From RGIG1995 sp045652425 (GTDB lineage: Bacteria > Bacillota > Clostridia > Oscillospirales > CAG-272): a stretch of 64,000 bases of DNA. The translations under genes and the position numbers were made by a program. The DNA lies in NCBI GenBank assembly GCA_045652425.1, contig JAZRUG010000013.1, positions 1 through 64,000 of the forward strand, in the 5' to 3' direction. Positions 49,937 to 58,578 of this stretch are shown in pieces (position 1 is the stretch's first letter; each line of letters begins with the position of its first letter). Below the pieces are notes generated by a model. That model was not told the DNA's origin. It was given only the letters and a program-made list of their open reading frames with translations, and ran no database searches.

Positions 49937-50343
49937 ATAAGCTCCTCCTTTATTACTCTATGTATTTCGTTGAGCAATTCCACTATTTCGTCTTCTCTTT
50001 CTCTGCCGATTATGTTTGTTATAACTTCATCGGATTTGTGAAGTCTTTCTCGCAAAAGTTTGGATTTTTCCAAGCCTTTTTCGGTTAAATATAGCTTTGT
50101 ATACCGTCTGTCGCTTTCGTCTGTTTCCATTTTGATATAGCCGTTTGACTGCATTTCTTTTACAGTTTGATTGATAGCGGCAGTTGTTTTGTTTGAAAAC
50201 TCGGCAAGTTCCTTTTGGTTGGCGCCCGAATTGCGCGCCAAAAACATTATTATCATTCTGTACGAATCGGGGATCCCCACTTCAAGTGCGCACTTACGCA
50301 TGTGGTTGAACCATTCCTTGTGTGTTCTCGATAACGCCATCAT
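49933..50343 (-). CDS. MarR family transcriptional regulator
   Basis: This 136-aa winged helix regulator reads MIIMFLARNSGANQKELAEF, then KTTAAINQTVKEMQSNGYI, and the wing METDESDRRYTKLYLTEKG. It controls the ABC pair with which it overlaps. An in-frame upstream extension (IHTENNRKTL, with no ATG, GTG or TTG) looks like the usual MarR N-terminus. The true start may be a rare ATT at 50376, close to AGAAGGTG, while the ATG at 50343 lacks a ribosome site. A long inverted repeat upstream is the probable operator. Confidence 0.88.
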   Translation of the reverse strand: MMALSRTHKEWFNHMRKCALEVGIPDSYRMIIMFLARNSGANQKELAEFSNKTTAAINQTVKEMQSNGYIKMETDESDRRYTKLYLTEKGLEKSKLLRERLHKSDEVITNIIGREREDEIVELLNEIHRVIKEELI

Positions 50344-50394
50344 AAGCGTTTTTCTGTTGTTTTCCGTATGAATACACCTTCTTTAAGTTAAGTG

Positions 50395-50418
50395 ATAATT
50401 AATATCTTAATTAATTAT
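50395..50418. promoter_or_regulatory. Candidate MarR operator
   Basis: A perfect 9-bp inverted repeat ATAATTAAT-ATCTTA-ATTAATTAT lies about 50 bp upstream of the MarR start, with nearby related TTAAGTTAA sequence. Its position suits autorepression. Confidence 0.6.
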
Positions 50419-50511
50419 ATCTATTCCCCGCCGCTTGTCAAGAAGATACGGGATAATTTTTCGGTGCTAATATGTTCGTTATTTATGTAAAAGTGAATTT
50501 AATCAACGCCT

Positions 50512-50598
50512 ATCGTTCCCATTTTTTGAAATTAGGAACGATATTAATTGTTTTATTGCCGAAAATCTATTGATATAGTTCCCAATTTGTGTTATAAT
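50512..50598 (+). promoter_or_regulatory. fic promoter with repeated GTTCCCA operators
   Basis: TTGATA (50570-50575) and TATAAT (50593-50598) have a 17-bp spacer that contains AGTTCCCAATTTG. Upstream, an 8-bp inverted repeat ATCGTTCC (50512-50519) / GGAACGAT (50535-50542) gives two more copies of the same half-site (CGTTCCCATTT and its complement). Three GTTCC sites around one promoter strongly suggest repression, most simply by the HTH domain of the Fic protein itself. Confidence 0.7.
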
Positions 50599-50638
50599 AT
50601 ATATGTATAGCCATAATTGCAATTAGGAGATAACTCTG

Positions 50639-51550
50639 ATGAATTATATTAAAGTATCAAAAGCTGCTGAAAAGTGGGGTATATCTGCTCGACGTGTGCG
50701 TTTACTTTGCGCCGAGGGCAAGATTGACGGCGTTGTGCGACGCGGCAATCTTTATATGATTCCCGAAAATGCTATTAAACCCATTGACCGAAGAAGAAAC
50801 AAGACTAATATATTGCTTGAAATTGAACATAAGCGCAACAAGCTTGCCGAACTGCGCCCATTGACACAAGGGGAGTTGGAGCGTTTAGCCGAAGAGTTTA
50901 TGATTGAGTTTACCTATAACTCCAACGCCATTGAGGGTAACACCTTAACACTTAAAGAAACAGCATTGGCTCTGGAAGGTATGACAATTGACCAAAAGCC
51001 GTTGAAAGATCACCTTGAAGCAGTAGGTCATAAAGATGCCTTTCTTTACGTTCAAGAGGTTGCAAAACGAGAGCTACCCTTGAGCGAATCCGTAATCAAG
51101 AATATTCACTCCCTTGTGCTGATAAATCGCCCCGATGATAAAGGGGTTTATCGCCGTATTCCCGTGCGCATTATGGGAGCATATACCGAACCGGTACAGC
51201 CATATATGATTGAACCGAAGATGACCGAGCTTATTGCCGCAAACGAAGAACGCAAAAAGACAATGGCCGATATCGAGCGCATTGCCCTCTTCCACCTTGA
51301 ATTTGAGGGGATACACCCTTTTATCGACGGCAACGGCAGAACCGGAAGACTTATACTCAACCTTGCCCTAATCCGCAACGGCTACCCGCCTATAAACGTT
51401 AAATTCACTGACCGTAAACGATATTATGATGCATTTGATGCTTTTTATAAAGACGGTAACCATAAACCCATGACTGAACTTATCGCGGAATATGTGGAGC
51501 AGAGATTTGATGAATATTTTACGGTGTTGGAGAAAAATAAAGAACTATGA
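50639..51550 (+). CDS. Fic family protein with N-terminal DNA-binding domain
   Basis: This 303-aa AMP-transferase-fold protein begins with a small MerR/excisionase-like HTH (VSKAAEKWGISARRVRLLCA, then GNLYMIPENAIKPIDRR, residues 1-55). The Fic part has the inhibitory motif YNSNAIEGNTLTL (class II, S-x-x-x-E-G, about residues 100-112) and the catalytic HPFIDGNGRTGRLILNLAL (full HxFxDGNGRxxR, about residues 222-240). GYPPINV and the flap region GAYTEPVQPYMI are intact. Fic enzymes attach AMP or other nucleotides to target proteins. This form is probably self-inhibited. Its promoter carries repeats it may bind. It precedes the membrane proteins and the Type III R-M genes. Confidence 0.92.
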   Translation: MNYIKVSKAAEKWGISARRVRLLCAEGKIDGVVRRGNLYMIPENAIKPIDRRRNKTNILLEIEHKRNKLAELRPLTQGELERLAEEFMIEFTYNSNAIEGNTLTLKETALALEGMTIDQKPLKDHLEAVGHKDAFLYVQEVAKRELPLSESVIKNIHSLVLINRPDDKGVYRRIPVRIMGAYTEPVQPYMIEPKMTELIAANEERKKTMADIERIALFHLEFEGIHPFIDGNGRTGRLILNLALIRNGYPPINVKFTDRKRYYDAFDAFYKDGNHKPMTELIAEYVEQRFDEYFTVLEKNKEL

Positions 51551-51671
51551 TTATAAATCAAACGAAAAAAACGCCCATCTTGAAAAACAGGCACGGGCGG
51601 AAAAGCAACCAAAGAAGAAGTTTGAGTTGGTTCAAAAACTCAACAACTTAAGAAAAGGAACGAATAAGTAA
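51510..51671 (+). CDS. Possible 53-aa basic peptide overlapping fic
   Basis: An ATG at 51510, inside the 3-prime end of fic in another frame, opens a frame running to a TAA whose last base is the A of the next gene's ATG (TAATG). The C-terminal part is protein-like and charged (NAHLEKQARAEKQPKKKFEL, then VQKLNNLRKGTNK), unlike random intergenic sequence. It may be a real small protein coupled to the downstream gene, or the eroded 3-prime end of an older gene truncated by fic. No homologue is recognised. Confidence 0.35.
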   Translation: MNILRCWRKIKNYDYKSNEKNAHLEKQARAEKQPKKKFELVQKLNNLRKGTNK

Positions 51672-52435
51672 TGAAAAAAAACAATGCTTTAATGATTTCT
51701 TATATTATATTTCTTGCTATTACTTTAGCAGCAAATGTTTTGTTTGAGTGGGATGGTCTTGAAAGAATTGCTTTAGGTGCTACTGTTGCAGGTGTGTTTT
51801 TTGCTTTCTCCGATCTTTTTAATTGGAGAGTGACTTATAATAATTATTATTGTGATAGAATGAAAAAAGCAAATGAATACTTGGATAGTATATTTGAGGA
51901 CGAAATTGATTATTTGGATAATCGTGATGAAGAATTTGAAAAGATATTAAAAAGAGCCAATCCATATATTGGTAAAAATATAAATTTTGATAATCTTATA
52001 GATTGTATAATAGAGTTAAATGAAAAGGACAAAACAACGATAGAAAAATATGAGCAAAACTTACTTGAAACTGATGATGTGTATAAAAATATAGAAAAAG
52101 AAAGAGAGAAAAATAATAAATTTGAGATGATTGAATTATGGTTAATGATTGCCGGGTATGTATGTTTTTTCAACATTCTGGTGTTTGATTGTTTTGTTCT
52201 AATTTTAAATGGTTTTCAAATAATAGCAACCATAATTGCTTTCATAGCTATTATGATAAACTATTATTCAAAAGAAAGTATTGAAGAAAAGAAAAAAATT
52301 GAATTTGATAATATTATTAAAAAAGCTGAACGAACTAAATCTGAACTGGAAACCATCAATCAGGATTTTGACAAACTAAACCTTTTAAGAGAAGTAGATT
52401 CTTTTATAGAAACACTTAAGGTTGATCAAGACTGA
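51671..52435 (+). CDS. Four-helix membrane protein with central coiled coil, paralogue 1
   Basis: This 254-aa protein has no named family. Two N-terminal hydrophobic helices (ISYIIFLAITLAANVLF and ALGATVAGVFFAFSDLF, about residues 8-50) are followed by a soluble acidic coiled region (about residues 60-150). A second hairpin (LWLMIAGYVCFFNILVFDCF, then LNGFQIIATIIAFIAIMI, about residues 155-205) and a C-terminal coiled tail come next. It is clearly related to the next gene product, most visibly in ISYIIFL, ATxxxxFFAxS, EKNxxF, GxxxFFxxxxFD and TxxAFIxI. It lies upstream of a Type III R-M operon and after fic. Ribosome site AAAAGGAA. Confidence 0.75.
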   Translation: MKKNNALMISYIIFLAITLAANVLFEWDGLERIALGATVAGVFFAFSDLFNWRVTYNNYYCDRMKKANEYLDSIFEDEIDYLDNRDEEFEKILKRANPYIGKNINFDNLIDCIIELNEKDKTTIEKYEQNLLETDDVYKNIEKEREKNNKFEMIELWLMIAGYVCFFNILVFDCFVLILNGFQIIATIIAFIAIMINYYSKESIEEKKKIEFDNIIKKAERTKSELETINQDFDKLNLLREVDSFIETLKVDQD

Positions 52436-52553
52436 AAATACGAGTTCAAGAAAAGCTGATAAATTAAAAATAATTTATTGAATATGATGGCATACATCGA
52501 CAAGTTTTTTGTTGGTAGAATATTTGAAGAATTAAAAAGGAGATTATTCTTTT

Positions 52554-53150
52554 ATGTGGAAACATAAGAATACTATGAAAATAGCATATATAATATTTTT
52601 GATATTATGTGCGATATATCGCATTATTGCAGACGTATTAAATTTAGATTTTAGTTCGTGGGATAAAATAGTGTGTGCGACAACTATATCGTCTTGTTTT
52701 TTTGCTATGGCAAGTTCAAAAAAATCCCTACATAATATTGTTTCAAAAGTCATCTGTTCTTTAAGAAGTTCTAACTATGAATTGAAAAAGATAAAAGATA
52801 AACCTTCTCAAAACTCTGAAAAATATACAAACAGCAAGTATGATACAGATTATTTAGCACAAGTAATAGTAGAGAATGAAACGCAGTTAGATAAAATGGA
52901 AAAAAATAAAGCATTCAATTTGCAACAATCTTTTATTTTTAACATTATAGGGTTTCTGATGTTTTTCTGTTTGATGGCATTTGATTTTATGTACAGTTTT
53001 TTAGAGTCAATGCAAGATTTCTATACCTTGCTGGCGTTTATTGTTATCTTGCTTACAGATGCTTATGAAGAATCTTGGGCTTATAATTATGGAAGTTTAT
53101 TAGAAAAATCTTCAAATTTATGCGACACGGAGGATAAAAACAATGGATAA
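52554..53150 (+). CDS. Four-helix membrane protein, paralogue 2
   Basis: This 198-aa paralogue of the preceding gene has two N-terminal helices (IAYIIFLILCAIYRIIA and IVCATTISSCFFAMASS), a shorter soluble middle (about residues 58-118), and a second helical hairpin (FIFNIIGFLMFFCLMAFDFM, then MQDFYTLLAFIVILLTDAY). The long C-terminal tail of paralogue 1 is missing. It overlaps mod by 8 bp, so it is translationally coupled to the methyltransferase gene. AAAGGAG lies upstream of the ATG. The architecture (membrane hairpins around a cytoplasmic coil) recalls immunity effectors or membrane scaffolds, but no function can be assigned. Confidence 0.75.
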   Translation: MWKHKNTMKIAYIIFLILCAIYRIIADVLNLDFSSWDKIVCATTISSCFFAMASSKKSLHNIVSKVICSLRSSNYELKKIKDKPSQNSEKYTNSKYDTDYLAQVIVENETQLDKMEKNKAFNLQQSFIFNIIGFLMFFCLMAFDFMYSFLESMQDFYTLLAFIVILLTDAYEESWAYNYGSLLEKSSNLCDTEDKNNG

Positions 53151-55014
53151 GTTGAAAATGCACTCAATAAACAAAGTGGATGAGAATATAAAAAAAATCG
53201 GGAAATTATTCCCGAACTGTATCACCGAGCGAAAGAACGATAAAGGTGAAGTGGAGTATGCCATTGACTTTGATATGCTCAAACAAGAACTTTCTACTGT
53301 TGTTGTAGAAGGTAACGAAGAGCGTTATCAGTTCACTTGGCCTGATAAGAAAAAATCCATTCTTCTTGCTAATGCGCCTATTGCTAAAACTCTCCGTCCT
53401 TGCCGTGAGGATAGTGTTGACTTTGATAATACCGAGAACCTTTACATTGAAGGCGACAACCTTGATGTATTGAAACTCTTGCAGGAAACCTATCTCGGCA
53501 AAATCAAAATGATTTACATAGACCCTCCATACAACACTGGTAACGACTTCGTTTACAATGATGATTTTGCGGAAAGTGCTGACAAATATCTTGCGAACAG
53601 CGGTCAGTTTGATGACGAAGGTAATCGTCTTGTTCAAAACACCGAGAGTAATGGTAGGTACCATACAGATTGGCTGAATATGATTTACCCGCGTTTAAAA
53701 TTAGCAAAGGATTTATTAACTAATGATGGTTTGATTTTCATAAGTATCGATGATAATGAGTCGGACAATCTTAAAAAAATATGTGATGAGATATTTGGTG
53801 CATCGAATTACATCACCGAAATTGCTTGGCAATGTTTAGACACAATTAAAAATGACGCTAAATACTTTTCGGATAATCACGAATATATTCTTGTTTATGC
53901 AAAAGCAATCGAAAATGTATCTATTCAAGGTGTAAAGAAGGGAGAAAAACAAAGGAGTTATTACAAAAACTATGATAATGACCCAAGAGGTGATTACTTA
54001 CTTACTCCGCTTCACGCAAAAAGTGGAAGCGAAAGCGGAATATATTCTTACACTTTTGCAAATGGACAAACTTGGACACCTCCAAAGGGTACATACCCGC
54101 GTTTTTCCATTTCCACATTAAAATCACTTGAAGAAGACAACAGATTGTATTTAGACCCTAATGGTATTAAAACTCCGCAAAAAAAGACATTCTTGGCGGA
54201 AGTTGGAGACAGAATGCCTCCCGTGTCTTTCTGGGATTATGCATCATTTGGTAGTACTCGTCAATCAAATAAAGAATTGTCTGAATTGATTGATAAAGGT
54301 ATGTTCCAAAACCCGAAACCTTCAAAAACAATTGCGACACTCCTTGACCTATTATCTAATAATACTGATGCAATAGTTCTTGATTTCTTTTCAGGCTCTG
54401 CTACTACGGCTCACGCTGTAATGCAATTAAATGCAGAAGATGGGGGCAACCGAAAGTTTATTATGGTTCAGTTGCCCGAAGAAACTGATGAGAAATCCGA
54501 AGCATATAAAGTAGGATATAAAAATATTTGCGAAATTGGTAAGGAACGCATTCGTCGTGCTGGTGCAAAAATCAAGGAAGAAAGTCCTTTGACCACATCT
54601 GACCTTGACACTGGTTTCCGTGTTCTGAAACTCGACAGCACCAATATGAAGGATGTCTATTATAATCCTGCTGATTACGAATTGAACCTCTTTGACACTC
54701 TTGCTGACAATATCAAGGAAGACCGTACTCCCGAAGACCTCCTCTTCCAAGTTATGCTCGACCTGGGTGTACTCCTTTCCAGCAAGATAGAGGAAAGTAC
54801 CATCGGCGGCAAGAAAGTATTCAATGTTGCAGACGGATTCCTCTATGCCTGCTTTGATGAGAATGTAACCGAAGATGTAATCACCGAAATTGCCAAGAAA
54901 AAAACCGATTACTTTGTAATGAGAGACAGCTCTATGGCAAACGATAGTGTCGCTACGAACTTTGAGCAAATCTTCGCTACATACAGTCCTGACACAGTAA
55001 GGAAGGTGATTTAA
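53143..55014 (+). CDS. mod: Type III restriction-modification methyltransferase (Mod)
   Basis: This 623-aa adenine-N6 methyltransferase is of the beta class. The catalytic motif IV IDPPYNTGNDFVYNDDF lies at about residues 126-142, preceded by the Type III hallmark ENLYIEGDNLDVLKLLQETY. A target-recognition region (about residues 200-370) is followed by the SAM-binding motif VLDFFSGSATTAHAVMQLN (about residues 405-424). Mod alone methylates one strand of an asymmetric site and confers specificity on Res. GGAGGAT lies 8 nt before the ATG. The two genes that follow are tightly spaced (1 nt, then a 4-nt overlap), so the three form one unit. Confidence 0.96.
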   Translation: MDKLKMHSINKVDENIKKIGKLFPNCITERKNDKGEVEYAIDFDMLKQELSTVVVEGNEERYQFTWPDKKKSILLANAPIAKTLRPCREDSVDFDNTENLYIEGDNLDVLKLLQETYLGKIKMIYIDPPYNTGNDFVYNDDFAESADKYLANSGQFDDEGNRLVQNTESNGRYHTDWLNMIYPRLKLAKDLLTNDGLIFISIDDNESDNLKKICDEIFGASNYITEIAWQCLDTIKNDAKYFSDNHEYILVYAKAIENVSIQGVKKGEKQRSYYKNYDNDPRGDYLLTPLHAKSGSESGIYSYTFANGQTWTPPKGTYPRFSISTLKSLEEDNRLYLDPNGIKTPQKKTFLAEVGDRMPPVSFWDYASFGSTRQSNKELSELIDKGMFQNPKPSKTIATLLDLLSNNTDAIVLDFFSGSATTAHAVMQLNAEDGGNRKFIMVQLPEETDEKSEAYKVGYKNICEIGKERIRRAGAKIKEESPLTTSDLDTGFRVLKLDSTNMKDVYYNPADYELNLFDTLADNIKEDRTPEDLLFQVMLDLGVLLSSKIEESTIGGKKVFNVADGFLYACFDENVTEDVITEIAKKKTDYFVMRDSSMANDSVATNFEQIFATYSPDTVRKVI

Positions 55015-55015
55015 A

Positions 55016-55399
55016 ATGTTAGATTTCAATAACTCTAACATTAATTTAGAAAACATTGGTTTACCTAAAATGATTACCGACCCACCAATTCCTTATTCTG
55101 TATTTAAAATGATGGGAGAAGAAGGCAAACATAAGGAAATGTTTGAACTTGGTGAGAAACAAATAAAATTGCTGGCAGAACAAAATGAACAATTGAAAGC
55201 AAATTTCAATAAACTTGAAGACCTCTATAAGATAAAAGAACAGGAACTGCAAGAAGCAAAGCGTGAAGCAAAAAAATTAACGAGATACAATAGGTGGATG
55301 ATGGTTTTAACCGTTGTTGCTGTCTTGGTAGCCGTTGCCGCTTGGTTGCTTTCCGATGCATCGATAATTATTGAAGTAATAGGAGGTTGGTTCGGTTGA
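55016..55399 (+). CDS. Coiled-coil, C-terminally anchored membrane protein between mod and res
   Basis: This 127-aa protein is not of a family I recognise. Residues 1-35 include a proline-rich stretch (MITDPPIPYSVFKMMGEEGK). Residues 40-90 form a strong coiled coil (KQIKLLAEQNEQLKANFNKL, then LQEAKREAKKL). Residues 95-115 are a single hydrophobic helix (MMVLTVVAVLVAVAAWLL) with a short tail. The coil is thus cytoplasmic and tethered by its C-terminal end. The gene starts one base after the mod stop, and its TGA overlaps the TTG start of res (TTGA). It is therefore an integral part of the operon. It could anchor Mod-Res to the membrane. Confidence 0.8.
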   Translation: MLDFNNSNINLENIGLPKMITDPPIPYSVFKMMGEEGKHKEMFELGEKQIKLLAEQNEQLKANFNKLEDLYKIKEQELQEAKREAKKLTRYNRWMMVLTVVAVLVAVAAWLLSDASIIIEVIGGWFG

Positions 55400-58300
55400 A
55401 ATTTAATTTTAAAATACAACAATACCAAACCGATGCTGTTGAAGCAGTTGCCCGAGTATTTGCAGGACAAGGTCTTCACGAAAAGGTCGGATATCGCCGT
55501 GATGTTGGTGTAATAGAAAATACCCTCGGGCAGATTAGATGGGATGAGCCGGATGCTTTCGGAGAGGAACTTGATCTTGCCGACGATACGGGTTATAAGA
55601 ATGAGTCAGTGGTACTCTCTGACGAGCAGTTACTCCAAAACATTCAGCAATTACAAAACGAAAACAACATAAAAATGTCCAACAGTCTTGTAAAATCACT
55701 TGGCAGATGTTCTCTTGATATTGAAATGGAAACCGGTACCGGTAAAACATACGTGTATATCAAGACTATGTTCGAGCTCAACAAGAGATACGGTTGGAGC
55801 AAGTTCATTGTTGTGGTTCCAAGTATTGCTATTCGTGAGGGTGTAAAGAAATCCTTTGAGATTACCGCCGATCACTTTATGGAACACTACGGCAAAAAGG
55901 CACGATTTTTCATCTACAACAGCTCAAACCTGAATCAGCTTGATAATTTCTCTTCAAGTTCGGGTATCAACGTAATGATTATCAATACCCAGGCTTTTGC
56001 ATCTTCTTTGAAAGAAGACGGCAAATCAAAAGAAGCAAGAATTATATATTCAAAACGTGATGAATTTGGTTCACGCCGTCCTATTGACGTTATTAAGGCT
56101 AACCGTCCTATTATTATTTTGGACGAACCGCAGAAAATGGGGGGCGACGTTACCCAAAAGGCACTCCAAAACTTTAACCCTCTGTTCAGCCTAAACTATT
56201 CAGCAACCCACAAGACACAACATAACCTTGTATATGTTCTGGACGCTCTTGACGCTTACAATAAGCGACTCGTTAAGAAGATTGAAGTAAAAGGTTTTGA
56301 AGTTAAGAACTTTCGAGGTACAGATAGTTATTTGTATTTAGAGCAGATTGTTCTTTCTGCCAAAAAACCACCTATGGCAAAAATTGAGCTTGAAATATCT
56401 TACAACAAAAGTATTAACCGCGAAACCCGAATTCTCGGTGTCGGTGATAATCTGTTCAATATTTCCCAAGAAATGCAACAATATAAAGGATATACAATTT
56501 CCGAAATTGACACCATTCGCGGAACTGTAACATTCACCAACGGCGAAATCATAAGCACCGGTGAGGTTGTCGGTGATGTATCCGAAAAGGATATGCGCCG
56601 TATCCAGATTAGAGAAACAATTATTTCCCACTTCGAAAAAGAAGAAAAACTTTATAACAAAGGTATCAAAACATTGTCTTTGTTCTTTATTGATGAGGTT
56701 GCAAAATACCGTCAATATGATGAAAACGGCGATGAAATACTCGGCGAGTACGGCAAAATGTTCGAAGAAGAATATATAAACGTTCTGAACGAACATCTCA
56801 CAATTTTTGATGATGCTTACCAGAAGTATCTCCGCACCACTTGTGATGACATTTCAGCTATTCATAAAGGGTATTTCAGTATTGATAAAAAGACCGGAAG
56901 AAGCATCGACAGTGCCCTCAAAAAAGGCAGCGAGTTTTCGGACGATATTTCCGCTTATGACCTTATTCTCAAAAATAAGGAAAGACTTTTGAGTTTCGAA
57001 GAACCCACAAGATTCATCTTCTCTCACTCTGCTCTCCGCGAAGGCTGGGATAACCCCAACGTATTTCAGATTTGTACTTTAAAACATTCCGACAGCAATA
57101 CTGCAAAAAGACAAGAAGTTGGACGCGGTCTTCGTCTTTGTGTAAACCAAACAGGTATTCGTATGGATACTGAAACCTGCGGTAATACAGTTCATGATAT
57201 AAATGTACTTACCGTTATTGCAAGTGAAAGCTATAAAACCTTTGTTTCAGATTTGCAGTCCGATATCAAAGAAATGCTCTATGACAGACCCCTTGCTGCT
57301 ACCAACGAGTACTTCAAAGGCAAGTTTGTTAAAGCAGACGGAGTTCAGACTGTTATTGATACACAAACTGCCAATATTATTGAAGGTTATCTTCTTGCTA
57401 ACGGTTATTCGGATTATATTGATAGAAAAATCACCGATAAATACCGTGCCGATTTGGCAGCCAGTACGTTAGCACCGTTACCACCACAACTTGCGCCTAT
57501 GGCAGAAGATATACATAAACTTGTTCAAGCAGTATTTGATGAAAGCATTCTCAAAGATATGTTTACTGACGGTCACAAGCCAAAAGTAAAGGACAACCCT
57601 CTTAACGATAACTTCTATAAGAAGGAATTCCAAACCCTTTGGAACTATATCAACCATAAGTATGCATATACTGTTGTATTCGATAGCGAGGAACTTATCA
57701 AAAAAGCAATTGCACATATTGATGACAAGTTGATTGTTTCTCGGTTGCAGTACACCACTTCCATCGGTCAACAGAAGAGCGAAATGAATGAACACGAGCT
57801 TGAACGCGGCGACAGTTTCAAGACTGCCAAAACAAGAACACAGACCTTGAATCACGCTGAGACCGGCAGAGTGAAATATGACCTAATTGGTAAAATTGCG
57901 GAAGGCACAGTACTTACTCGAAAAACCGTTACCAAAATATTGTCAGGACTCCGCGCCGATAAGATTTATATGTTCAAGTATAACCCCGAAGAATTCATTT
58001 CCAAGGTGGTTAAACTCATCAACGAGCAGAAAGCAACGATGATTGTAGACCATATTTCCTACGACCAGACCAGTGGTACTTACGATAACGATATCTTTAC
58101 CGCCGAGAAGAGCAGTCAGAGTTTTGATAAGGCATTCCTTGCTACCAAAGCAATTCAGGACTATGTGTTTACGGACGGTTCTGCCGAGAAGAGTATTGAA
58201 AGACGGTTCGCCGAAGATTTGGATGCTGCCGACGAAGTTTGTGTTTATGCTAAACTTCCCAAGGGCTTCCATATACCTACACCGGTTGGTAACTACTCTC

Positions 58301-58515
58301 CGGACTGGGCAATTGCTTTCAATGAGGGGGCTGTAAAGCATATATATTTCATTGCCGAAACCAAGGGTACAATGGAAAGTCTCAATTTGAGACCTATAGA
58401 ACAGGCAAAGATATCTTGTGCAAAGAAGCTCTTCAACGAGCTTTCTACCAGCAAAGTAAAATACCATGATGTTGACAGTTATCAAAGTTTGCTGACAATA
58501 ATGAGCAAAGTATAA
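55396..58515 (+). CDS. res: Type III restriction enzyme subunit (Res)
   Basis: This 1039-aa SF2 helicase-nuclease has Walker A IEMETGTGKTYVYIKTMFEL (about residues 113-132), motif II IIILDEPQKMGG, SATHKT as motif III, FSHSALREGWDNPNVFQICT (motif V region) and QEVGRGLRLCVN (motif VI). The C-terminal nuclease motif is YSPDWAIAFN...FIAETKG, the PD...ExK residues. Res translocates or switches along DNA and cuts 25-27 bp from the Mod site when bound to Mod. The TTG at 55396 is chosen because AGGAGG lies 9 nt upstream. The TTG three codons earlier is too close. All motifs are intact, so restriction should be active. Confidence 0.95.
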   Translation: MKFNFKIQQYQTDAVEAVARVFAGQGLHEKVGYRRDVGVIENTLGQIRWDEPDAFGEELDLADDTGYKNESVVLSDEQLLQNIQQLQNENNIKMSNSLVKSLGRCSLDIEMETGTGKTYVYIKTMFELNKRYGWSKFIVVVPSIAIREGVKKSFEITADHFMEHYGKKARFFIYNSSNLNQLDNFSSSSGINVMIINTQAFASSLKEDGKSKEARIIYSKRDEFGSRRPIDVIKANRPIIILDEPQKMGGDVTQKALQNFNPLFSLNYSATHKTQHNLVYVLDALDAYNKRLVKKIEVKGFEVKNFRGTDSYLYLEQIVLSAKKPPMAKIELEISYNKSINRETRILGVGDNLFNISQEMQQYKGYTISEIDTIRGTVTFTNGEIISTGEVVGDVSEKDMRRIQIRETIISHFEKEEKLYNKGIKTLSLFFIDEVAKYRQYDENGDEILGEYGKMFEEEYINVLNEHLTIFDDAYQKYLRTTCDDISAIHKGYFSIDKKTGRSIDSALKKGSEFSDDISAYDLILKNKERLLSFEEPTRFIFSHSALREGWDNPNVFQICTLKHSDSNTAKRQEVGRGLRLCVNQTGIRMDTETCGNTVHDINVLTVIASESYKTFVSDLQSDIKEMLYDRPLAATNEYFKGKFVKADGVQTVIDTQTANIIEGYLLANGYSDYIDRKITDKYRADLAASTLAPLPPQLAPMAEDIHKLVQAVFDESILKDMFTDGHKPKVKDNPLNDNFYKKEFQTLWNYINHKYAYTVVFDSEELIKKAIAHIDDKLIVSRLQYTTSIGQQKSEMNEHELERGDSFKTAKTRTQTLNHAETGRVKYDLIGKIAEGTVLTRKTVTKILSGLRADKIYMFKYNPEEFISKVVKLINEQKATMIVDHISYDQTSGTYDNDIFTAEKSSQSFDKAFLATKAIQDYVFTDGSAEKSIERRFAEDLDAADEVCVYAKLPKGFHIPTPVGNYSPDWAIAFNEGAVKHIYFIAETKGTMESLNLRPIEQAKISCAKKLFNELSTSKVKYHDVDSYQSLLTIMSKV

Positions 58516-58528
58516 CAAAGTCACACAA

Positions 58529-58561
58529 AAAAAGTGCAAACGTTTTTCGTTTGCACTTTTT
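58529..58561. terminator. Terminator after res
   Basis: A perfect 14-bp stem AAAAAGTGCAAACG / CGTTTGCACTTTTT with a T5 loop, symmetric enough to serve the convergent small gene too. Confidence 0.85.
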
Positions 58562-58578
58562 CTACGCTCTATATCTTT

